This document shows positions 42,277 through 51,610 of a stretch of 64,000 nt of DNA, piece by piece. Origin of the DNA: Blepharisma stoltei (lineage: Eukaryota > Ciliophora > Heterotrichea > Heterotrichida > Blepharismidae); contig CAJZBQ010000054.1 in NCBI GenBank assembly GCA_914767885.1, forward strand, positions 1,033,501 to 1,097,500, in the 5' to 3' direction. Within the stretch, counting starts at the first letter, position 1. Every line of letters starts with the position of its first letter. Position numbers and translations under genes: made by a program. The notes beneath the pieces are model-generated. The model was not told the DNA's origin. It did not search any database and saw only the letters and a list, made by a program, of their open reading frames with translations.

Positions 42277-42719
42277 TGACTCCCCCCCCCTTTAAATTGA
42301 AACAAAATATAGGTAAAATTCCTACTTTTTTGGGAAATTACCCCCCCTTTAAATTGAAACAAAATTTTATTATAATAGAAAATTTTATAGGTAAAAATCA
42401 TTATTTATATGTAAATACGTTAATACCCTATTTAATATGCTTCAAACATATAAGATTTAGAAATTAAACTCTATTTTGTCCAATTGTTATGGGGAGAGTT
42501 AGAAGAATACCATTTCAGCAAGTTTACACTTTGAGATTGAGAAATTTATGAATTAATTTTTCATGAAATTCTTTAAATTTATATAATTTTATTTTCTATA
42601 AAATTTTATTTCTGAAAAAATTTTTTATATATAAATTTTTTTATATAAAAAAATTTTCTTAACCCCCCTTTAAATTGAAACAAAATTTTTTGTTTCAATT
42701 TAAAGGGGGGGGGGAGTGA
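42277..42719 (+). mobile_element. Family C MITE, 440 bp, TGA pointers, inverted twin of 40158-40597
   Basis: TGA at 42277-42279 and 42717-42719. Left: two tandem repeats with spacer CCTACTTTTTTGGGAAATTA. Right: hairpin ending GGGGGGGGAGTGA. The interior matches the 40158 copy almost base for base in reverse, suggesting recent transposition. Confidence 0.92.
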
Positions 42720-42822
42720 GTTAAAACCGCTTAATAAACTATCAAAATTTTCTAAAAAAGAGACAAATCTAAAATAAGAAGTAATGTTAAAACAATACCC
42801 CCTGCAGTAAGCAGAAATAGCA

Positions 42823-43567
42823 CTACTCAGTAGAACGTAAAAGATGCAGCATTACAGGAAGTTTAATGTCAGTTGGACAAATTTTCCTACTGTTATCAAC
42901 AAGAGGTAAGACTGGCAATGTGCCTGGCATTGTTTGAATATTTATATTAAGATTAGATGTATCTTTAATGTGTTGTGAAAGTAAAAATGATCCTACTGAG
43001 TTTATTTGTGCTTTACTCGGCCTTATATCGATGCCATTTGATATCGCTGATTCCTCTTTTTGATTTGTTTTGTTACTTATTCCCCTCCTCCGTGAGTGAA
43101 CAAAAAAATTTGGTTCACTCGCAGAGGGGGGTTAATTTTTTATTTTTAAAAAAAATTTATTTATAAATTTTATAGAAATTTTTTTTTGTTGGAAATTTTA
43201 AAAAAATCCTAATTTGCAAAAATTGGGAAGCAAATATTAATTTAATTTATAAAATTTATGTTTTAAAACGCAATTTATTTATAATTAAACAGAATTAGCT
43301 CGAGATTTCATTATACTAATTATCACTTATATATCAAAATTTATTTAAAAATTTTTTTCTATTATTAAAAAATTTTTGTTCACCACTGAGGGTGGGTTTT
43401 TTGTGCAAAAATAAGGATTTTTCTAATGGTTTTGTTCACTCACGGAGGGGGGTAGTTAGTGTACCAATCTTCAGGTGCTCTGAATTAATATGTCTAGCCA
43501 AAGTGTACTTTGTTTTGTAAACCTTATTGCAGAACTCGTAGTAGCAGTTGAACACTTTATCTTCCAT
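42823..43567 (-). CDS. Small C2H2 zinc-finger protein
   Basis: ATG 43567 to TAG 42823. Removing the 379-bp MITE leaves 122 codons. The N-terminus holds one C2H2 finger: C-x4-C-x12-H-x4-H in FNCYYEFCNKVYKTKY and TLARHINSEH. The rest (IGTLSNKTNQKEESAISNG and on to PVMLHLLRSTE) is Asn/Ser-rich and unassigned. It is probably nucleic-acid binding. The gene is hard to see because the MITE splits it just after the finger. Confidence 0.82.
43077..43458 (-). mobile_element. Family A MITE/IES in the zinc-finger gene, 379 bp, TTA pointers
   Basis: TTA at 43077-43079 and 43456-43458. Left: hairpin (CCTCCGTGAGTGAAC / GTTCACTCGCAGAGG). Right: double repeat with spacer GCAAAAATAAGGATTTTTC. Excision gives HLKIGTLSNKTNQKEE in frame. 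Confidence 0.92.
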
Positions 43568-45173
43568 TGTTTTATTTATTATCAATTTACTTCAAGTAGG
43601 AAAATATGGCTTAATTAAAGTTACAGGTTGTTATTATATTAAAAGAAAGCCAAATATCTTTTTTGAATGAAACTTCATTATTAGTGGATTAATTTTGTAA
43701 ATAATTAAAAATGGGTTACCAGTACTGAACAAATTTCGCTTTTTTCAAATCTTAAGGAAATTTAGATTTCGCGTCTATAAATTTTGTGGAGATTGCTGGT
43801 ATATTTTAAATTGGAAATAGTGAAGGAAAATTTATTTGGTGACATTTCTTCTCAAAATTTGAAAATATTTCAAAATGCTAGGTAAAATTTTAAATAAATT
43901 TAAAAATAATATAAAGAGCAATTATTTGTCTTCGGTAAAGTTAATAAATTTTTTGAAGCTGCCTAAATTTGATAAAATTTCTAGATATTATAGAAATAAA
44001 AATGATAATGATAAAGTGCATGATAGTTATTTTGAATTTTTAATATTTCTGAATTAATATCGTCTGGGGCTATTCATTTTGAATTAAATTAATCAATAAG
44101 ATAGAGATGCTTAAATTTCAAAAACAAATTTTCAAAAGTATTTTTTATAAAAAAATGACAGGGATGAGATGGGTGTGTTTTAATAATTTTTGAATAAATT
44201 TACATAAATTTTAAGTATTGTTTTTTAATTTTTAATTCAGGTTGCTAATTTGTAGTTCTTATGTAGTTCATTATACCTTATCACTCGCTGCACTATTACA
44301 TATAAATGTATTTTTAAGATGATTCGATGTGTATTTCTAGAAATTTCAAAAATTTTAATATTGCATCATTTCTATCCTGATGTTGATTTTAGAGATAATT
44401 ACTTTCAAATGAATTCTTATGCTCAAATCTAGCTGATAATATCTCAAGGCTCTTTGAGTACAAAAATTCATTAAATTCTGCAATTTTATTCAATTTATTT
44501 ATGCTCATTGAAATATTTCTCATAGAAAACTTATAAAGTTCTTTCCTTTAAAAACCTTTATCATGATATCACAAGACAGCCTATTTATATAGCAATTGGT
44601 GTTTTTGCAATAAATCATATATGAAATAAGGCCATTAGTTATTAGAAGAAATATTAATCAAGATCTAAATTTTAAATCTGATAAATGACAATTTAGGAAG
44701 ACGGATTATAGGATTTACCTAAAAAATTTAAATCACTTATAATTATCTGGGATATCTTGTTGACATTTTAGTCTCTCTTTATGAATTATTTAAGCTTTAA
44801 TATTTAATTATGATGAAGATATTAATATGTCTTATTTAATTCGACGTCAGTTTTATTCTAATAATCAGTCTCTTTTTGATCATTATATTAATATAAACAT
44901 AAAATTAGCTGGGTAAAAAGTATCAGAAAAGAATCTTCATTTTCTCCGTGAATTTATGAATAGGAAGTATTGTTTTATTGCTTTACTACTTGGATCAGTT
45001 GCCAAATAGTTTTAAGTTGCAACATTGCACAATTGACCACACAAGCACAATTCTTTGCTTTTACAAATATTGCTGCAATTCTCATTCATATAAATGAAGG
45101 CTCAGACTTTTTAAGAGTCTTATAAAATCCCTTTTTAAAACAGCTATAAAATATTAAAGCTGATGAAATCCTA
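43568..45173. other. Gene-poor AT-rich stretch
   Basis: No recognisable gene. A 60-codon Lys/Asn-rich open stretch (43875-44057) is what such composition gives by chance. No element ends seen. Confidence 0.5.
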
Positions 45174-47222
45174 ATGGGCTCAAAAAATAATTTAAATTTT
45201 AATTTGAAAAGAATCCAAGAAAATCAAGTACTTAAGACACCAGAATACTATATTCTAATACAGCAAATAAAAATGCTCATATTTGAAGATTGTTTACTCT
45301 GAAACGCACTATTTCAAATTTCTCATAGAAAAATTGCTTCTAACGTAAAAATTAATCCTTTGATGGTAAATGATTATATGAATTTTCTAAGCAAAATGTT
45401 AAAATAAGTCTCAAGGAGATTAGGTAGCTTGGATTCAAATATTAACTATAAAAAAAATAATTCTGCACTTGATTGCCAGCTTAGATTCATTAGTTTTCAA
45501 GCATGGAACAATGCCACATTATCATTATTAAAACCCTTTATTTCTATTTTATATTCTATGCCATATTTGCTTATATCCAATTGTAGTAATAATTCCATAT
45601 ATAAAGAGATGGGAAATTATCTCATAATAAACTCTCAAAAGTCATCAATTTCCAACTTCTTATCAAAGCCAATAGATTTTTCCATGCAAGTTCTCACAAA
45701 ATGTAAATTCTATGCAGGGTTTCTGTCAGATATTCTGCAATTTTACAAAAGATACATCAGCTATCACTGAGGAAAAGGTTTCCACCTATCAAGAGCAGAG
45801 TTCAAAAGACTAGCCAGAGTTTCACCTATTAGTGGCATGGAAGATGTGGTGTTTAATTATTTTCGTATCCCTGGACACATAGAAATAAGCATCTTGGAAA
45901 TATTCGCCTCCGTAATTGTATATGGAAATGTCGAATTTAATGAAAAAATAAGGCTCGCAATGTACATTTTTGACCTTGATGGTAACAAATACCTAACCCG
46001 AGACGAAGTTTATTACTTGTGTGAAGGATTTATTAAAGGTATTGGGAGCATGACGAGAGGCCCAATTATTGAAGACTCAAGTATTGCAACTCTTGCTGAT
46101 ACTTGCTTTGCGATATTAAAGAAATCTGTAAATATGAAAATCTGTGGAGAAGAGTAATTTTCATTCAGCTTAAAAACAATTGTTATTTTAAATGATACAT
46201 TATACGATTTATTACACAAAAATGTTGAAGCACAAGAAGAAAAAAAATCATGCGCAACAGAAGAGACTCCTCGAGCTAAAACTCCTCTAAAGTTGAGAGG
46301 AAGAGGCAGGGGTCAAACAATTTGTATACCCTGTGATCTCGAAAATAGATCACTCAATCCCCAGAGAGCATAAAAAATAATTTTTGAAATCTGATTAATT
46401 TTATTCTAAATACAGCCAAGATTAATATTCTAATATTCATTTGGCATTTTTAAATATATAAATTTAATTTAATATGATTACGATTTGAATTAGATTTTCT
46501 CATTATATTAAAAAAAAAATTTATTAATAAAGTTAATCTTATAATGAATAGGCAAATGAAAATGCAGAGTTAGCAGCCATAGAAAAAGAGACATTTCTAC
46601 AACTCTCACAACTAGAAAATCTTCATTCAGCAAGAAACGAGCAAACAATTTCAGTATCACTGTTGGAAAACAGCTCATTTCAAGATTTGAAGTCAGCAAA
46701 TTTTACGAAATTTTCAAAACAGTCGAAAATATAAACGGCTATGCTACAGCAATCTCTTTACACAATGCATTGCTGAAAAGCAAAGACTTTGCGTCCGAAG
46801 CTGGCTCAATTCCTTTAGATGGTCAATTCCTTAATTTTACACAGATGTTGGCTATGGTTTTTAGAAATGCGTCAATTTCAGAAATCAAGAGACTTGTAAG
46901 ATTTATTAATCGTATGAAATATTTAGCTGAGCTGGAACCTGAGACACCGAATAAAGAAGAAAAAACAAAAAGATTGTCGTTTAATAGTGTTAAATTCTAC
47001 CCACAATTATTTGAGACTTTTGAAAAAGATAGAGAAGGGTATATACAGTTCAAGGCGCTTAAAACTAGACTTGGAGGCGATTTTCATGAAGAAAACCTCA
47101 GGTATCTATTCGAACAATATAGAGTTCCTAATAAAGGAATCGATTTATATGGGTTTATTAGGATGTTTATTCCAAATAGCACGCATATCGGGCAAGATGT
47201 TCTTAATAAGCTTTCTGCTTAG
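45174..47222 (+). CDS. EF-hand calcium-binding protein, about 516 aa, with one intron and two IESs
   Basis: ATG 45174 (MGSKNNLNF, possible myristoylation) to TAG 47222. Firm parts: a 15-nt intron at 46154-46168 (CGE then DLKTIVILND) and a 222-bp IES at 46326-46550. EF-hand-like units: DLDGNKYLTRDE after EKIRLAMYIF, and FETFEKDREGYIQF near the end. TGA is Trp at SYHWGKGFHLSRAEFK. An in-frame TAA at 45405 can be avoided if 45399-45662 (261 bp between TTA repeats) is also an IES, giving NFLSKMLSKPIDFSMQ; this is inferred. No family beyond EF-hand is recognised. Confidence 0.75.
45399..45662. other. Candidate IES in the EF-hand gene, 261 bp, TTA pointers
   Basis: TTA at 45399-45401 and 45660-45662, 261 bp (0 mod 3). 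It removes the only in-frame stop between ATG 45174 and the EF-hand region. Pointer choice is not unique. Confidence 0.5.
46326..46550. other. IES in the EF-hand gene, 222 bp, ATA pointers
   Basis: ATA at 46326-46328 and 46548-46550. Excision joins RGRGRGQTICI to GKWKCRVSSHRKRD and leads in frame into FSITVGKQLISRFEVSKF. Confidence 0.75.
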
Positions 47223-49697
47223 AAGGAAAATACAATTTTTTATTAATTTTTAATTATCGTTTTTAAAGAGATGCATTTCGCTAACTCTAAACTTTTTTAG
47301 CCAATAGCAAATGCTTCTATTAGCCAGAAATCTTTTGAATTATTTCATTCTGAATTAATTTTCTGACGAATATAATTGTAAATTTTATAATAAGATTATA
47401 ATTATTAAACTTAGTTGAGATTTGGTCAAAGATATAATAATATGAGAAAGGTAAACCTTCCCGGATAAGCAACGCAAGCTTTAATCCAACTGATGAAAGC
47501 TTTACAAATCGAAATCAAAAATATAGCATGCTCTAAAGCTAATCCAAGGACTTATTATGCAAGATGCTCAAATGATATGCATTAAGTCATAGCTTTAAAG
47601 TTCCCCACTTAATAGTGTATTGTAATAAAAGATTATATAAGATTTATTACAAAGTACTTTGATAGAAAATAGAGATCTACTATTTAAAAAGCTAGATAAG
47701 CTAGATTCATTCCTTATTTAGAGAACAAGGAATAAAGACCGAAGCCGCGCAAACTAAAAATATTGGGGTTAAAGAAACTAAAGCAAATCTTGTTCTTCTA
47801 TTGTAGCCCTTTGGCTTGATGGGTTCTTTTTAAATAATAAACGCTAAGGCTTTGAGGTTTTCCAACAAATTCATCAAAATTAGAAGACAAATGTGGAGAA
47901 ATAATTACGCTGCAATAAATAGCTTAAGATTAAGTATTATTTTAAGTTTTAATACCGAATGGATGATAGCCTTTATAAATTTAAACATTCAATAGTAGTC
48001 GTGAGATCAAATGAGTTAAATCAATTACTCCCTTTTAAATTAGAACAAAAATATAGTCTTTAACTGCAATTTAATTTGAACAATTTTTTTTCAATAGTAA
48101 AATTTTATAGTTAAAATTCTAATTTTTATAAAATAAGTTTTGACCTAATTTAATGATAAGGCAGATTTCACAATGAATCAATTAATTTTTTAAATTAATA
48201 TTTATAAAATATATTAAAATTCAAAAAAAATTGCATTCAATAATATTTTTTATTTTTAAAAATTTATTATTAAAAATAATTTATTCCAATTTAAAGGGGA
48301 GCTAATAAAAATATATGCATATTAGAGCATTTACTTGAGATTATTCTAAATGCTTCTATTCATTATGATAATAAACTTGGCTTTGAATAGACCTTAATTT
48401 CTAACTCTCTTAATATTAATCAAAGTATCGCCTAAAGTAAGGAGAAATAATTTTTAATCTTAATCTTCATTAAAGGTGAAACAATACAAACATGATGAAA
48501 TCGAATCTTTATTTAATGACTCTAAAAAATCAAGGATTTATAGGCTAAATAACTCATTTGGCCAACAAAGAGCATTTGACCTCCCTAGTAATAAAATAAA
48601 TTTATATATAATCATTGAAATCATTAATTCTTAGGCAGTAAAAACGGCTTTCAAATTCCTTATCATTAGCGTATTTCTGATAAAAAGGAGCATATCAGAA
48701 TTTGCCAAAAACAAATAAAGAAGCCGAGTAGTTTATAATACCTTTTGATTTGCACATGATGAGATCTCACTTGGAAACCGAAATAGATTAATTTTAGGTA
48801 AAATCAATGCATAGGCTAAAAGTTTGTGTAAGTTGGATATATTTTTCGAGTTCATCAGGTTCCATCTTTAATTTCAATTTAAGAACCCATAATTTTTGTT
48901 CACACATACTTTTACAATGCACATCAGTTTTCACTAAAAATAAGTAATTTAAGTTTGCACTGATGAGATAGACTTGCATGCAAAAAATTTATGAAAAATC
49001 ATGCATGATCATTGCCCACATTTCAGCTTTTCACTCCATACTAGTTCGTCTGGCTCTATCTTGAATTGAAATTAGAAATGGAACCGGAAGAACTCATAAA
49101 TATTGTTTTGGTACCTAATTTTTAACTATGCATCAATTTTTACTATTTTATTATAGATTTTCTAACTTATTTTTCATATGCCTTCATAACTTAGCTCATT
49201 AAGTCTTTTTGAAGAACCACAAAGTTCTCAATATGAAGGAAGATTATAAATAATATAAAAGAAGTATATTATAATTTCTCTTATAAAATGCTGAACTATT
49301 TGGCGATTTTCCTCTCTCATTAGAGGAAAAATGAGATTTCATGCATTAAAATCTGTTTGGCTTACTCAAAAGCTACTTCTTGCAGAGGTATTCAAGGTAA
49401 ATATGCATAAATCTCTTTCCTAAAATAAGAAGTTCTAAATGCTCAAACTTTGTATCTGTTATCAAAATAAGAAGCCAAAAAAATAATATAAAGTGGCGAA
49501 AAATTGATCTTGCTGCACCAAAAAGTTGGCAAATGACCTCATCAACTATTTCCAAAAGATTTTGTAATCACCCAGAATAACCCAATTTTTTATATTGAGA
49601 TTTGATGTGCATATTTGTCCTCGTAACATTTTATGATATTTTTCTATCATTTTGTGTTGCTTTTATTTCATTTTCTATCTTCAACATAATTAATAAA
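47223..49697. other. Gene-poor 2.5 kb spacer with a family C element
   Basis: Besides the element at 48025-48305, short coding-like pieces are visible without a joined gene: 47450-47525 (GKPSRISNASFNPTDESFTN) and, on the minus strand, 48794-48979 (LKLKMEPDELEKYIQLTQ) with a related piece at about 49025-49080 (KIEPDELVWSEKLK). They may be remnants. Confidence 0.4.
48025..48305 (+). mobile_element. Family C MITE, diverged, about 278 bp
   Basis: TTACTCCCTTTTAAATTAGAAC at the left with a decayed second repeat (GCAATTTAATTTGAAC). Right end TTCCAATTTAAAGGGGAGCTAA. AT-rich core. Confidence 0.65.
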
Positions 49698-51032
49698 ATG
49701 GCATTTGGGAGATTTGAAAAGTGGCAAGCTTTTATATTCTTTCTGACTTTTCTATGTATGGCATCAAGACATGTCTGCTTAGAAAGCTACTACATAGTGA
49801 AACCGGAAGTTCACGACTCTATGGGATTTTCAACAACATGGCTAGGAGCCATGGACGCAACTTACCTATTCTTTTATGCAATGGGGAACTTTTTATGTGG
49901 GTCACTAGGAGATAATATTCCGCTTAAATATGTAATTTCTGGAGGAATGACACTCACTTCCTTCGGCTATGCAGTGATATCAATGCTTGGATATGTAGAA
50001 GCAAAGTACCCATTCTTATTTATTGTAATCTTTGCCTTTGTAGGTGTTTTCCAATCAGCAGTATGGCCTGGGACTGTTGCAGTCATGGGGAATTGGTTCT
50101 CGAAAACGCATAGAGGCAAAGTCATAGGCATATGGAGTTCTGGTGGGTTTGTTGGGGATATTCTTGGAGCTCAGCTCGGCTCTTTATTAGTTTCCCAAGC
50201 GGGCTTTGCATGGGAATCAGTAGTATTATCAGCCGCAATAATTTTGGTATGTGTTGCAATTTTATTCTATTTTGTCTCAAAAGAAAAACCGGGGCCTGAA
50301 TTTGAGCCAGCAGATAAGTCATATCAACTAGTAGAGAATGGAGAGGAATTGCATGAAGATGGCCCTAAGAAGAAAAAAGGAATTTCCTTTTGGAGGGCTT
50401 GGACACTTCCAGGAGTCTTAGTTTACTCTTTTACTTATGGATGTGTCAAGATGCTCAATTACTCAATGATTATGTGGCTACCTTACTTTTTAGACAAGCA
50501 TATTGATGTCAGTAAAAGCTTGATTGGCACTATGGCAAATTTCTATGATTTAGGAGCACTTATAGGAGGGTTTGGAATGGGATGGGTTACTGATAAACTT
50601 GGAATTAGGGCACCTTTTGTAAGCATTCTATTGTTTTTAGCACTTCCAACGTTAGGTATTGTTCACCTTATGACTCCTGGGCTCTGGTGGATGTTTTTCT
50701 TTATAAACATATTACTTGGGATTTTTATTGGGGGAGCAGATATATTAATTGCTGGGGTTATTTCGACAGATTTAGGCAAAAATGAGCAAATTAAGAATGA
50801 AGAAGCTTTGGCAACAGTAACAGGGATCATAGATGGAACTGGAGGTGCTGGAGCAAGTCTTGGACAAGTCATTATTGGAGTTCTAGCTCTTTGGAGCTGG
50901 GATTTAGTGTTTGGATTTATGTTTTGCATTGGACTTTTAGGATTAGCCCTTCTAGCCAAGTATTCTATACGAGACGTAAAATTTTATATGCAGCAAAAAA
51001 AGCTTGGAGTGAAAGTTGCAAGCGGTATTTAG
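49698..51032 (+). CDS. MFS organophosphate:phosphate-type transporter (SLC37/GlpT-like), paralogue 1
   Basis: ATG 49698 (MAFGRFEKWQ) to TAG 51032, 444 aa, uninterrupted. Twelve hydrophobic spans. The loop between TM2 and TM3 is GSLGDNIPLKYVISGG, and VFQSAVWPGTVAVMGNWF, SKTHRGKVIGIWSS and FVGDILGAQLG are typical of SLC37/GlpT exchangers. The central loop is charged (GPKKKKG). It likely moves a sugar phosphate or glycerol phosphate against phosphate across an internal or plasma membrane. An upstream in-frame ATG (49605) would add 31 residues; I chose 49698 because paralogue 2 has the same start and both then have exactly 445 codons. Confidence 0.9.
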   Translation: MAFGRFEKWQAFIFFLTFLCMASRHVCLESYYIVKPEVHDSMGFSTTWLGAMDATYLFFYAMGNFLCGSLGDNIPLKYVISGGMTLTSFGYAVISMLGYVEAKYPFLFIVIFAFVGVFQSAVWPGTVAVMGNWFSKTHRGKVIGIWSSGGFVGDILGAQLGSLLVSQAGFAWESVVLSAAIILVCVAILFYFVSKEKPGPEFEPADKSYQLVENGEELHEDGPKKKKGISFWRAWTLPGVLVYSFTYGCVKMLNYSMIMWLPYFLDKHIDVSKSLIGTMANFYDLGALIGGFGMGWVTDKLGIRAPFVSILLFLALPTLGIVHLMTPGLWWMFFFINILLGIFIGGADILIAGVISTDLGKNEQIKNEEALATVTGIIDGTGGAGASLGQVIIGVLALWSWDLVFGFMFCIGLLGLALLAKYSIRDVKFYMQQKKLGVKVASGI

Positions 51033-51610
51033 TAAATTCTCACTCATTAAAATAATAATAAAATCTAATAAATATTGATTCTTGAAGTAGTAACTATCCT
51101 AGTCTTCTCATTTTCCAATAAAGAACAAGTTAAATAATTGCATAAAATTATGATATGCCAGATTATCGTAATTCTAAAATATAAGCAGCATAAGATGCTC
51201 AAGCGTGTTGTTTGAGATTTAGAGCTACAATTGATTCACTGAATTACAAGCTCATTAGATCAATTTCTTACTGCTATAGTAATCATAAATTGCATTTATT
51301 AAGTACAGGATTGCCTCTTTATATTTATTAAATATGATCTTTGACAGATAAATTGTTTTTAACCAACAAATATCACACTAAAACCAAACTTAACAGACAA
51401 TATAAAGTTGTGATAAATTAATCTGTTAATTGAGGCTTTTACATATACAACTAGCTAAAAATTATTTTAATCAGTTTGTTTTTGCTTAGACTTTAGCTCT
51501 ATCCGGTACACCTTAGCTTAATTGTAAGACTTCATCAAACCTACCTCTTAATAATCTCATTTATTATGTTGCTGCTTTTAACTATTGCATTTTCTAATAT
51601 ATTACTAAAA
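51033..51610. other. Spacer between tandem transporter paralogues
   Basis: AT-rich, no gene or element recognised. Confidence 0.5.

Noticed and set aside
43875-44057. 60-codon Lys/Asn-rich open frame as a gene
   Set aside because: Composition matches the local AT-rich background and there is no family likeness, partner exon or pointer.
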